Assembly (NCBI GenBank): GCA_020161015.1
Contig: JAIUOT010000024.1
Coordinates: 20,748-84,747 of the forward strand
Direction of reading: 5' to 3'
DNA from: Actinomycetota bacterium
GTDB lineage: Bacteria; Actinomycetota; Actinomycetes; Propionibacteriales; Propionibacteriaceae
Length of the DNA: 64,000 bases
Of the stretch, positions 26,597 to 35,126 are shown piece by piece. Below the pieces are notes generated by a model that ran no database searches, was not told the origin of the DNA, and saw nothing but the letters and a program-made list of their open reading frames with translations. Position 1 is the first letter of the stretch. Every line of letters begins with the position of its first letter. The translations under genes and the position numbers were made by a program.

Positions 26597-27876
26597 ACCG
26601 GCAGCTCCTCGTCGCCGCGGCCCTCGCGCCGGCCCTCTGGCTCGCCGGCTGCGCGACGCCGTCCGGACTCGTGGTGGCCGGCACGGTGGACGACACCGTG
26701 ACCAGCCTGGCCGCTCCCGCGCTCGGCTCACCGGCGGTGAACCTCGACGCCGGCTTCGGCGACCTGACCGGCCCCACCAGCCCGGTCACCGGCCGCACGG
26801 CGAACGCCACGAGCGCCGTCGCCTCGGCCCTCGGCCTCGGCACGAGCGTGCGCATCGTGACGGTGGGCGCGGCCGTCGGCGACACCGTCCGCGCCGGGCA
26901 GGTGCTGGCGACGGCGGACACGCGCACCCAGGCCGCCCAGCTGGCCGCGGCCACGGCGGACGCGGCGGTGGCGAAGGCCCAGGTCGGCCTGCTCGGCGAC
27001 GCGATCGACACCACCTACGACAAGCAGGCCGACATCGAGGACGCGAAGGACACCGTCCGCACGGCCATCGACAAGATCCACGCCGGGCAGAAGCATCTGC
27101 GCGCGGCAGAGCGGAAGGCCCGCGCGGCCCGCGCAGACCTGGTCACCAAGCTCCACGCCATGGAGGCGCTGGCCGCCAACTATCCGCCGGTCGTCCCGCC
27201 GGGCAGCGACATCCCGCCCGAGGCCGCACTGCCGGGGATCATCGCCGACCTGAAGGCGGGAATCCGGAAGGTCGACGCCGGCCTGAAGAAGATCGACGCC
27301 CTCCAGGCGAAGCTCGCCACGGGGCTGAAGAAGGCACGGTCCGGCCTGCGGAAGCTCGAGGACGCCACCGCGAAGGTCACCGACGCCAGGGGCAACCTGC
27401 GCGACCTCAAGGAACTGGCCGCCCTGCAGGCGGAGGCGATGACGGTGCCGATCGACGTGGTCCGCGCCCAGGTCACCCTCGCCGAGATGACGTCGCCCGT
27501 GGACGGCATCGTGGTGTCGATCGCGCGCCCGGGCGACCAGCTGGCACCCGGCGCGACGGTCGCCACCGTCCGGGAGCAGCAACCGAGCACGGTGACGGCC
27601 TGGCTCTCCCCCGCCCAGCTCGCCCAGGTGTGCGACGGCGACAGCGCGCTCGTCACGGCCGACTGGATCACCGGTCCCGGCGTCCCGGCCACCCTGACCC
27701 GGATCAGCACCCGGGCCGACTACCCGCCCACGTCGGTGCCCACCGACGAGGTCCACCTCACCCGCGCGGTCGAGGTGGCGTTCACCGCCACCGAACAGCT
27801 GCCCGCGGGCGCGCCGGTGGAGATCACCATCCAGGGCTGCCGCCCGTCGGCGCCCGCCACCAACCCGAACAGGTGA
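26593..27876 (+). CDS. Lipoprotein membrane-fusion (HlyD-like) subunit of the exporter
   Basis: The 427-aa protein has a lipoprotein signal (LAPALWLAGC, Cys about residue 20). A split lipoyl/biotinyl domain follows: first half VGAAVGDTVRAGQVLATAD, then a long coiled coil (about residues 115-285, ending AALQAEAM) and the second half TSPVDGIVVSIARPGDQLAPGA. A beta-barrel-like C-terminal region ends IQGC. This is the plan of periplasmic adaptor proteins. It precedes a second adaptor gene of a different type, so the operon codes for two non-identical adaptors; lipid anchoring would hold this one on the outer face of the membrane. Substrate unknown. Confidence 0.82.
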   Translation: MNRQLLVAAALAPALWLAGCATPSGLVVAGTVDDTVTSLAAPALGSPAVNLDAGFGDLTGPTSPVTGRTANATSAVASALGLGTSVRIVTVGAAVGDTVRAGQVLATADTRTQAAQLAAATADAAVAKAQVGLLGDAIDTTYDKQADIEDAKDTVRTAIDKIHAGQKHLRAAERKARAARADLVTKLHAMEALAANYPPVVPPGSDIPPEAALPGIIADLKAGIRKVDAGLKKIDALQAKLATGLKKARSGLRKLEDATAKVTDARGNLRDLKELAALQAEAMTVPIDVVRAQVTLAEMTSPVDGIVVSIARPGDQLAPGATVATVREQQPSTVTAWLSPAQLAQVCDGDSALVTADWITGPGVPATLTRISTRADYPPTSVPTDEVHLTRAVEVAFTATEQLPAGAPVEITIQGCRPSAPATNPNR

Positions 27877-27881
27877 CGAAC

Positions 27882-28676
27882 ATGGCAGAACACACGCGCA
27901 AGCACCCGCCGGTCCCGGTGATCGTGGCCGTGCTGCTGTTGCTCATCGGCGGCGGCACCTGGTGGTGGTGGAGCTCGACGCAGGCCGGCGCCGCGGCGTC
28001 CACGACCGTCTACACCGGCACGGTGGAGGCCGGGCAGTTCCAGGTCGCACCCGCGCTGGCCGGACGGGTGACCGCCGTGACCGTGCGGGAGGGCGACACC
28101 GTCACCGCCGACCAGGAGCTCGTGCGCATCGACAAGTCCGCCTTCAGCCTGCAGCTCACCCAGGCCAAGCAGGGCGTGAAGGCCGCGCAGGCGGCCTACA
28201 CCAACGCGAAGGACGACGACGACTCCACCAAGGCCGACATCGCCGCGGCGAAGGCCCGGCTGAAGCAGGCCGAGGCCGCGGTCGAGCTGGCGCGCGTGCA
28301 GCTGGGGTACACCACCGTCACCGCCCCGAGCGCCGGCACCGTGGTCTCGGTGATCACCAACGTCGGGCAGAACGCCGCCCCCGGCCGGACGCTGCTCACC
28401 CTCACCGACCCGACCGACCTGACCGTCCGCATCTACGTCCCCGAGCCGGCGCTCGGCACCGTGCGTGTCGGCGGCACGGCACGGCTCACCACCGACTCCG
28501 GCGCGACGGCCTACGACGGCACGGTCAGCTTCGTCGCCAGCCAGGCCGAGTTCACCCCGAACAGCGTGCAGACCAAGGACCAGCGGATGAAGCAGGTCTT
28601 CGAGGTGCGGATCCGCGCCACCGACCCCTCGGGGCAGCTGAAGGCCGGCATGCCGGTCGACGTGACCCTGGACTGA
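27882..28676 (+). CDS. HlyD/YbhG-like membrane-fusion subunit, membrane anchored
   Basis: The 264-aa protein has an N-terminal anchor (VPVIVAVLLLLIGGGTWWWW). The first lipoyl half is ALAGRVTAVTVREGDTVTAD, the coiled-coil hairpin is short (TQAKQGVKAAQAAYTNAK to KQAEAAVELARVQL), and the second lipoyl half is TVTAPSAGTVVSVITNVGQN. A beta-barrel domain ends KAGMPVDVTLD, a very typical C-terminus for this family. It starts 5 nt after the previous stop. It should couple the ABC permease pair to the extracytoplasmic side. Confidence 0.9.
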   Translation: MAEHTRKHPPVPVIVAVLLLLIGGGTWWWWSSTQAGAAASTTVYTGTVEAGQFQVAPALAGRVTAVTVREGDTVTADQELVRIDKSAFSLQLTQAKQGVKAAQAAYTNAKDDDDSTKADIAAAKARLKQAEAAVELARVQLGYTTVTAPSAGTVVSVITNVGQNAAPGRTLLTLTDPTDLTVRIYVPEPALGTVRVGGTARLTTDSGATAYDGTVSFVASQAEFTPNSVQTKDQRMKQVFEVRIRATDPSGQLKAGMPVDVTLD

Positions 28677-28679
28677 CCG

Positions 28680-29675
28680 ATGCCCGCCCTGCCGACCACC
28701 CCCGCTCCCCCGCCGGGCGCCGACGCGATCCGCGCCCGCGGCCTGCGCCGGACCTTCGGCGACACCGTCGCCGTCGACGGGCTCGACCTCGACGTGCCCA
28801 CCGGGGCGGTGTTCGGGCTCCTCGGGCCCGACGGCGCGGGCAAGTCGACGCTCATCCGGATGCTCGCCACCGTGCTCGCCCCCACCGCGGGCGAGGCCAC
28901 GGTGTTCGGGCACTCCGTGGTGACCGAACGGGACGCCGTCACCCCCCGGATCGGCTACATGTCGCAACGGTTCTCGATGTACCCCGACCTGTCGGTCGCG
29001 GAGAACATGGAGTTCTTCGCCACGATCCGCGGGGTCGGCCGGGCCGACCGCCGCACCCGGGCCCGCCAGCTGCTGGAGGGCATGGGGCTGGACGAGTTCA
29101 CGACGCGCCAGGCGCAGTTCCTCTCCGGCGGGATGAAGCAGAAGCTGATGCTCGCCACAACCCTGATGCACCGGCCCGACCTGCTGCTGCTGGACGAGCC
29201 GACCACCGGCGTCGACCCGGTCTCGCGGCGCGAGTTCTGGAGGATCCTCGCCGGGCTGCACGCGGACGGCCGGACGGTGCTCGTGGCGACCCCCTACATG
29301 GACGAGGCCGAGCGCTGCACCCACATCGCGTTCCTCGACGGCGGGCGGATCCGGCAGCACGGCACGCCGGACGAGATCAAGGCCAAGGTCCCCGGACGGC
29401 TGCTCGAGGTGACGGCCGCCGACCCGCGCGCCGCGATGGCCGTCGTGGACGGCGTCGCAGGGGTCACCTCCGCCCACCTGCTGGGCGACGTCGTCCGCGT
29501 GCTGTGGGACGGGGCCGGCGACCCGGCGCCCACCCTGGCGTCCGCCCTGGCCGCTGCCGGCGTCCGCGACGTCGGCGTCCGCCCGGTCGCCCCCGACATG
29601 GAGACGGTGTTCGCCTACCTGGCCGACCCGTCCACCCGCGCCGCCGACGCCGAGCCGGAGGTGGCGGCCTCATGA
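28680..29675 (+). CDS. ABC exporter ATPase 1 (H-loop His replaced by Pro)
   Basis: The 331-aa protein is an ABC-2-type ATPase with Walker A GPDGAGKST, Q-loop GYMSQRF, a canonical signature LSGGMKQKL, Walker B LLLLDEPTTGVDP and a C-terminal extension. The H-loop reads VATPYMDEAE, so the usual switch His of the THYMDEAE motif is Pro. That should impair hydrolysis at its own Walker site while its signature motif still serves the partner. It corresponds to one half of the tandem ATPase YbhF. ATGA overlap with the next permease gene. Confidence 0.92.
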   Translation: MPALPTTPAPPPGADAIRARGLRRTFGDTVAVDGLDLDVPTGAVFGLLGPDGAGKSTLIRMLATVLAPTAGEATVFGHSVVTERDAVTPRIGYMSQRFSMYPDLSVAENMEFFATIRGVGRADRRTRARQLLEGMGLDEFTTRQAQFLSGGMKQKLMLATTLMHRPDLLLLDEPTTGVDPVSRREFWRILAGLHADGRTVLVATPYMDEAERCTHIAFLDGGRIRQHGTPDEIKAKVPGRLLEVTAADPRAAMAVVDGVAGVTSAHLLGDVVRVLWDGAGDPAPTLASALAAAGVRDVGVRPVAPDMETVFAYLADPSTRAADAEPEVAAS

Positions 29676-30817
29676 GCGGCGCGCTGGTCCGCATGGGGGC
29701 GATCGTCCGCAAGGAGTTCCGGCACCTGGGTCGCGACCCCCGGATGCTGCTCGCCGTGGTGATCACGCCGGTCATCCAGCTGCTGCTGTTCGCGTACGCG
29801 ATCAGCTTCGACGTGGAGAACGTGCCGACGATCGTCATCGACCTCGACCGGACGCCGACCAGCCGCAGCTACCTGGAGAAGTACGAGGCGTCCCCGTTCT
29901 TCGAGGTCGTGGAGCACGGCAGCACCCTCGCCGACGTGGACGACGCCTTCGACCACAACACCGCCCGGGTCGCCGTGGTGATCTCCGCCGGGTTCGCCCG
30001 CACCCTGGACGGCGGCGGGCAGGCCCAGGTGGCCGTCCTCGTCGACGGCAGCGAGCCCACGGCTGCGAAGGTGGCGCAGACCTACTCGGTGGCGCTGAAC
30101 CAGCTCTACACCCAGCAGCTGACCCGGGCGTGGGCGGACGCGCAGGGCCTCGACCTGAGCAGCCTCGGCATGCTCGAGCCCCGCGTCCGGACCTGGTACA
30201 ACCCCGAGCGACGATCGTCGGACTTCCTGATCCCGGGCCTGATGGTGGTGATCATCGCGATCGTCACCGTCCAGCAGACCGCGGTGACGCTGGTGCGCGA
30301 ACGCGACCTCGGGACGCAGGAGCAGCTCGAGGTGAGCCCGATGCGCCGCATCGAGCTGATGGTCGGAAAGCTCCTGCCGTGGACGCTCATCGCCTTCCTC
30401 GACGTGGTCATGATCACGCTGCTCGGCCGTGCGCTGTTCGGCATCCCGTTGCGCGGCCAGCCCGTCGCGCTGGCGCTCGGGGCGGCGCTGTTCGTGTTCG
30501 CGTCCCTCGGCATGGGCCTGCTGATCTCGGCCATCGCACCGTCCATGGACACCGCCAACATCATCGCCCTGCTGATCGCCTTCCTGCCGTCCTTCCTGCT
30601 GTCGGGCTTCGCCTTCGACCTCGCGCAGGTCCCGATCGTCCTGCAGTGGCTGGCCTACGCCTTCCCCGCGCAGTACATGGTGACGATCTCCCGCGCGGTG
30701 TTCCTGAAGGGGGCCGGCGTGGCCGACCTGTGGCCGGAGTTCGCCGCGCTGGCCGCGTACGCCGCGGTCATGCTCGGCATCTCGTCCCTGCTCTACGGAC
30801 GGAGGTCGTCGCGATGA
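29672..30817 (+). CDS. ABC-2 type permease 1 (YbhS/YbhR-like)
   Basis: The 381-aa protein starts with a cytoplasmic elbow (IVRKEFRHLGRDPRMLLAVV) and a first membrane helix (VITPVIQLLLFAYAI). A large extracytoplasmic domain (about residues 45-185) follows, then five more helices at the C-terminus, including the loop VRERDLGTQEQLEVSPMRR that docks the ATPase. This is the ABC2_membrane_3 layout. Length is near that of E. coli YbhS (about 377 aa). It overlaps genes on both sides by ATGA. Confidence 0.93.
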   Translation: MSGALVRMGAIVRKEFRHLGRDPRMLLAVVITPVIQLLLFAYAISFDVENVPTIVIDLDRTPTSRSYLEKYEASPFFEVVEHGSTLADVDDAFDHNTARVAVVISAGFARTLDGGGQAQVAVLVDGSEPTAAKVAQTYSVALNQLYTQQLTRAWADAQGLDLSSLGMLEPRVRTWYNPERRSSDFLIPGLMVVIIAIVTVQQTAVTLVRERDLGTQEQLEVSPMRRIELMVGKLLPWTLIAFLDVVMITLLGRALFGIPLRGQPVALALGAALFVFASLGMGLLISAIAPSMDTANIIALLIAFLPSFLLSGFAFDLAQVPIVLQWLAYAFPAQYMVTISRAVFLKGAGVADLWPEFAALAAYAAVMLGISSLLYGRRSSR

Positions 30818-31935
30818 GCGGCAAGCGGATCCGGTTGCTGATCTGGAAGGAGTTCACCCAGCTCCGGCGTGACCCCCTGCTGATCAGGCTGCTGCTGGTG
30901 ATGCCGGTCGCCCAGCTGATCCTGTTCGGCTACGTGGTCGCCGTGGACATCCGCAACCTCGCCACGGCGGTCGTCGACCTCGACCGCACGGTGACCTCGC
31001 GCAAGCTCGAGGCCGCGTTCTCGGGGTCGGGCTATTTCACCATCACCCAGACCCCGCGGACGGAGGACGACCTGCGACCCCTGCTCGACCGCGGGACGGT
31101 CAAGGTCGCCCTGGTGATCCCCGAGGGCACCCAGGACCGGCTCACCCGCGGCGAGACCGCGCCGATCGGCATCATCGTGGACGGCTCGGACTCGCAGATC
31201 TCCGCCGTCGGCAGCGGGTACGCCTCCCAGATCGTGGCGCAGTTCAACGCCGACCGCCGCGAGGCGTCCGGGGTGGCCATCGAGGCCCCGGGGATCGACG
31301 CCCGCGTCCGGGTGATGTTCAACCCGACCCTCGACCCGGTGAACACCATGATCCCGGGCCTGATCGCGGCCATCATGATGATCTCCCTGATGGTGATCAT
31401 GAGCCAGGCCGTGGTGAAGGAGCGCGAGTCGGGCACCCTGGAGCAGATGTTCGTCACCCCGATCAAGGCCACCGAGTACCTGATCGGGAAGCTGACCCCC
31501 TACGCCGCGCTCGCGACAGCGCAGATGCTGCTGGTGGCGGCCGGGGGGCTGTTCTGGTTCCGCGTGCCCTTCAACGGCAGCGTCTGGGTGGTGCTCGTGG
31601 GCCTGACGCTGTTCATGTTCACCTGCATCGGCCTCGGCCTGCTGGTCTCGCTGGTCTCGCGCACCCGGCACCAGGCGCAGCAGGCGGTGATGTTCATCAT
31701 GATCCCGACGATGGTGCTGTCCGGGTTCATCTTCCCGATCCAGTCCATGCCGGCGATCATCCAGCCGCTGACGAACCTGATCCCGCTCACCTTCGCGCTC
31801 CAGGTGCTGCGCGGCGCGTTCGTCAAGGGCAGCGACTTCGCCGCGCTCGCCGTGCCGATGCTGGCCCTGGTCGGGTTCGGCGTGGTCATCTTCGGCGCCT
31901 CGATCGTGGCCACCCGCCGCCGGATCGCCGAGTGA
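30814..31935 (+). CDS. ABC-2 type permease 2 (YbhR/YbhS-like)
   Basis: The 373-aa paralog of permease 1 has the same plan: N-terminal elbow IWKEFTQLRRDPLLIRLLL, an extracytoplasmic domain (AVVDLDRTVTSRKLEAAF onward), then MIPGLIAAIMMISLMVIMSQ and the coupling segment VKERESGTLEQMFVTPIK. The two permeases probably form a heterodimer. It ends 7 bp before the second ATPase gene. Confidence 0.93.
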   Translation: MSGKRIRLLIWKEFTQLRRDPLLIRLLLVMPVAQLILFGYVVAVDIRNLATAVVDLDRTVTSRKLEAAFSGSGYFTITQTPRTEDDLRPLLDRGTVKVALVIPEGTQDRLTRGETAPIGIIVDGSDSQISAVGSGYASQIVAQFNADRREASGVAIEAPGIDARVRVMFNPTLDPVNTMIPGLIAAIMMISLMVIMSQAVVKERESGTLEQMFVTPIKATEYLIGKLTPYAALATAQMLLVAAGGLFWFRVPFNGSVWVVLVGLTLFMFTCIGLGLLVSLVSRTRHQAQQAVMFIMIPTMVLSGFIFPIQSMPAIIQPLTNLIPLTFALQVLRGAFVKGSDFAALAVPMLALVGFGVVIFGASIVATRRRIAE

Positions 31936-31942
31936 GGACGCG

Positions 31943-32923
31943 ATGACCGACCGCCCAGACGACGTGCCCCGCCCTCCGGAGAAGGACGCGGGGGCCGAGC
32001 CCGCGATCTCGCTGCGCGGCCTCACCAAGACCTTCGGCGACTTCACCGCCGTCGACGGGATCGACCTCGACGTGCCGCGCGGGCAGATCTTCGGCTTCCT
32101 CGGCCCCAACGGCTCCGGGAAGACCACCACGATCCGGATGCTCACCGGCACCCTGCGTCCGCGGGCCGGCACCGCGCGCGTCCTCGGGGTGGACGTGGTG
32201 CGCCACCCCGACCGCGTGAAGCGGCGGATCGGCTACATGAGCCAGAAGTTCGCCCTGTTCGAGGACATGACGGTCGACGAGAACCTGCGCTTCTACGCCG
32301 GCGTCTACGACCTGCCCGCGGAGCGCTTCGCCGCGCAGCGGGAGTACGTGCTGAGGATGGCCGACCTCGTCGGGCGCGAGGACGAGCTCACCCGCAACCT
32401 GTCCGTCGGCTGGCGGCAGCGGCTCGCGCTCGGCGCCGCGACGATCCACTCCCCCGAACTGCTGTTCCTCGACGAGCCGACCTCCGGGGTCGACCCGGTG
32501 GCGCGGCGGCAGTTCTGGGACCTGCTCTACGACCTCGCGAGCCGGGGCGTCACCCTGTTCGTCACCACGCACTACATGGACGAGGCGGCGCACTGCAACC
32601 GGCTGGCCTTCATCTACCGCGGGCGGATCATCGCCGACGGGAGCCCGTCGGAGATCCGCAGCGAGCACATGGACCAGCGGATCCTCGATATCTCCACCCC
32701 GGACGTGGACGCCGTCCTGCCGTGGCTGGAGGCGGCCGACGACGTCCAGGAGGCGTACCTGTCCGGGGCCAGCCTGCACGCTGTGGTGGCGGCCGATTCG
32801 CCGCTGACCCCGGCGGCACTCACCGGGCGCCTGGCGGCCGCGGGCTTCGCCCGTCCCGACGTGGTCGAGGTGCCGGCGACGATCGAGGACGTGTTCGTGA
32901 ACCTCGTCGCCCGCCACCGCTGA
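31943..32923 (+). CDS. ABC exporter ATPase 2 (degenerate signature motif)
   Basis: The 326-aa protein has Walker A GPNGSGKTT, Q-loop GYMSQKF, Walker B LLFLDEPTSGVDP and an intact H-loop TTHYMDEA. The signature is LSVGWRQRLAL instead of LSGGQ-type. It is therefore complementary to ATPase 1: the consensus ATP site would use this Walker/H-loop set with the LSGG motif of ATPase 1. It is last in the seven-gene run; the next gene has its own leaderless promoter. Confidence 0.93.
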   Translation: MTDRPDDVPRPPEKDAGAEPAISLRGLTKTFGDFTAVDGIDLDVPRGQIFGFLGPNGSGKTTTIRMLTGTLRPRAGTARVLGVDVVRHPDRVKRRIGYMSQKFALFEDMTVDENLRFYAGVYDLPAERFAAQREYVLRMADLVGREDELTRNLSVGWRQRLALGAATIHSPELLFLDEPTSGVDPVARRQFWDLLYDLASRGVTLFVTTHYMDEAAHCNRLAFIYRGRIIADGSPSEIRSEHMDQRILDISTPDVDAVLPWLEAADDVQEAYLSGASLHAVVAADSPLTPAALTGRLAAAGFARPDVVEVPATIEDVFVNLVARHR

Positions 32924-32939
32924 CCCCTAGCATTCCCCC

Positions 32940-33482
32940 ATGAGGCGGGTGCTGCTGGCGGCCGTGGTCGCCGTCCTCCTGGCCGGCTGCCAACGGCCGG
33001 ACGTGCCGACGGTGCGTCCGCAGACGCCGAGCCCTGCGCCGGCGGAGATCGTCGTCGCGCTCGCCCCCGGGCTCGAGCTCGTCGTCCTCGGCACCGACGA
33101 GGCGCTGGCACCGGCCGCCAACGACTGCACGACGATGGTGCACCGCCTGGCCACCCCGACCGGGCGGTACCAGGCCGCCGTGCTCGGCGCCGACTGCACC
33201 GCCGGCGATGCGCCCGGCAACGGGTTCCACGGCTACTTCCCGGCGCCGCCGCGCGACGCCCAGGTCGAGCGGGCCGCCACCCCCGTCGGGCCGGCGCTGG
33301 TGTTCGGCAGCGAGTACTACGAGTGCACCAACTCCTGTGCCACCGGCATCGACCAGGTCGCGCTGGTGGACGTGGGCGGACGGACGCTGCAGGTGATCGC
33401 GGAGACCAGCCCGTCCGGGTCGCAGAAGAGCAGGGAGCGGGCAGATCTCGTCGCCCTCCTGCAGGGGCTGCGCACCCCCTGA
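32940..33482 (+). CDS. Putative lipoprotein, 180 aa
   Basis: The protein starts MRRVLLAAVVAVLLAGCQRP, a lipoprotein signal with Cys17. A short Pro-rich linker follows, then a domain with four cysteines (NDCTTM, GADCTAG, YECTNSCATG) that could form two disulfides outside the membrane. No enzymatic motif is seen. TAGCAT (32928-32933) lies 6 nt before the ATG, so this is a separate leaderless transcript rather than part of the exporter operon, although only 16 bp separates the genes. Function unknown. Confidence 0.8.
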   Translation: MRRVLLAAVVAVLLAGCQRPDVPTVRPQTPSPAPAEIVVALAPGLELVVLGTDEALAPAANDCTTMVHRLATPTGRYQAAVLGADCTAGDAPGNGFHGYFPAPPRDAQVERAATPVGPALVFGSEYYECTNSCATGIDQVALVDVGGRTLQVIAETSPSGSQKSRERADLVALLQGLRTP

Positions 33483-33493
33483 ACCGGCGTCGG

Positions 33494-34189
33494 TCAGGCC
33501 GGGAGCCGCAACATCCACGCGCCGCCGAGCAGGAGCGCCCCGACGGTCAGCACCAGCCAGGTGAGGTTCCAGACCACCTTCGGCACCCGGGTCAGGCCGG
33601 CGAGCTGGGCCGCGTCCGACCCCGGCCGGTGGGCGAACAGCAGCTCCACGACCGGACGGGGCGCGGCGAGGAGGAACAGCCAGGCCAGCCCGGTCGCGAC
33701 CCACGACAGCGCCTCGCCGCCGAGGTACCACGACGCGAGGGCCACGACCGCACCGCTGCCCACCACGACGAGCGCGCCGTAGAGGTTGCGGATCTTGAGC
33801 AGCATCAGCGCGAGGAGCGCCACGAGCAGCCACAGCAGGCCCGACGCGTGGCCCGCGCCGGCCAGCCAAGCGGCGCCGAGCCCCACCACCGCGGCCGCGG
33901 GGTAGCCGGCGAAAAGCGTGGCGACCATGCCGGGCCCGCTCGGGCGCCCTCTGCTGACGGTGACCCCCGAGGTGTCGGAGTGCAGGCGGATCCCGCCGAG
34001 CCTGCGCCCCACGAGGGTGGCCACCACCGCGTGCCCTGCCTCGTGGCAGAGCGTGACCAGCAGGCGGACGCCGGGCCACGCGAGGAGCACCGCAGCGAGG
34101 GAGACGGCGGCGATGATCGCCGAGGTGCGCTGGTCGGGCACCGGCTGGGTCGCCAGGGCTCGCCGCCACAGCTCGCCGAGGACCTCCAC
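33494..34189 (-). CDS. M50-type membrane zinc peptidase
   Basis: The 231-aa polytopic protein has the zinc motif HEAGH in LLVTLCHEAGHAVVATLVGR (near residues 50-55) at the end of a membrane helix. A later segment, LLKIRNLYGALVVV, occupies the region that in M50B-like peptidases supplies the third ligand (usually an Asp or Asn). About six hydrophobic segments are visible. The class cleaves membrane proteins, but members of the short M50B-like group have no established substrate. It is divergently arranged from the hydrolase at 34420. Confidence 0.8.
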   Translation of the reverse strand: MEVLGELWRRALATQPVPDQRTSAIIAAVSLAAVLLAWPGVRLLVTLCHEAGHAVVATLVGRRLGGIRLHSDTSGVTVSRGRPSGPGMVATLFAGYPAAAVVGLGAAWLAGAGHASGLLWLLVALLALMLLKIRNLYGALVVVGSGAVVALASWYLGGEALSWVATGLAWLFLLAAPRPVVELLFAHRPGSDAAQLAGLTRVPKVVWNLTWLVLTVGALLLGGAWMLRLPA

Positions 34190-34277
34190 GCCCCCTTCTT
34201 ACCCGACGAGGCTGTGGGCCGGTGCCGGGCCCACCTTCCTGCCGGACCTCTCCGACCCCCCCAACCCGTTCCTGCCC

Positions 34278-34327
34278 CCGAGTGCAACTCCGGCTACCGG
34301 AATTCCGGCAGCGAGGGTTGCACTCGG
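34278..34327. repeat. 50-bp concentric palindrome in a divergent intergenic region
   Basis: Outer arms CCGAGTGCAAC (34278-34288) and GTTGCACTCGG (34317-34327) are perfect inverted repeats, and the centre CCGGAATTCCGG (34297-34308) is itself a perfect palindrome with the same axis. Between them about half the positions also pair. It lies between the M50 peptidase and hydrolase genes, where a terminator is not expected. Confidence 0.7.
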
Positions 34328-34419
34328 CAGCGAGGACGGAGCGCGGGCCGCACCGCCAGGACGACGGAACGGGGCCGGTGGCGACGCGGAATGGCCGGAT
34401 GTGGCACGAGGGTGAGGCG

Positions 34420-35118
34420 GTGACGAAGATGGACGGCGTGAGACGTCAGCGGATCGCCTGGTGGGCGCTGGACTACCTGTGGGCGGGCGGGGTGTGGATC
34501 AGCACCCTGTTCGCGCCGCGCTCGCCCGACCGCTACGCCACGGGCGCCGGGCGGACGGTGGTCGCGATCCCCGGCGTCTACGAGGACTGGCGCTTCCTGC
34601 GGCCGTTGATCGTCCCGCTGTCGCGACGGGGCCACGCCGTGCACGTCGTCACAGCGCTCGGCCACACCCGCGCCCCCATCGCCGACGGGGCGCGGCTCGT
34701 CGGCCAGCTGATCGCCGAGCGCGACCTGCGCGACGTGGTGGTCGTGGCGCACAGCAAGGGCGGGCTGATCGGCAAGCTCGCCATGCTCGCAGACGAGGAG
34801 GGCCGGATCAGCTCCATGGTCACGGTGTGCACGCCGTTCCACGGCTCGAGCCTCGCTCCCCTGCTGCCGCTGCCGAGCCTGCGTCCGCTGGCCGCCGGGC
34901 ACGCCAGCCTCGCCGCCCTGGGCGAGGTGGCGGACGTGAACGCCCGGATCACCTCGGTCTTCGGGCTGTTCGACGAGCACGTGCCGGAGGGGAGCACCCT
35001 CGCCGGGGCCCGCAACGTGCGGGTTCCGGTCGCCGGCCACTTCCGGCTGCTCGGCCACCCCACGTGCCGGCAGGTGGTGTTCGACGTCGTCGAGGGACGG
35101 ACGCCGGCGGCCACCTGA
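34420..35118 (+). CDS. Alpha/beta-hydrolase fold protein (lipase/PGAP1-like)
   Basis: The 232-aa protein has the strand-turn VVAIPGVYEDWRFL (oxyanion region) and the nucleophile elbow VVVAHSKGGLIG (Ser). The catalytic His is probably in VAGHFRLLGH near the C-terminus, and TPFHGSSLAPL follows the nucleophile as in triacylglycerol lipases. An N-terminal hydrophobic stretch (WWALDYLWAGGVWISTLF) could tether it to the membrane. The GTG at 34420 with GAGGG upstream is preferred; ATG 34429 is the alternative. The substrate is unknown; esterase or lipase activity is likely. Confidence 0.82.
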   Translation: MTKMDGVRRQRIAWWALDYLWAGGVWISTLFAPRSPDRYATGAGRTVVAIPGVYEDWRFLRPLIVPLSRRGHAVHVVTALGHTRAPIADGARLVGQLIAERDLRDVVVVAHSKGGLIGKLAMLADEEGRISSMVTVCTPFHGSSLAPLLPLPSLRPLAAGHASLAALGEVADVNARITSVFGLFDEHVPEGSTLAGARNVRVPVAGHFRLLGHPTCRQVVFDVVEGRTPAAT

Positions 35119-35126
35119 GTGGCCGG

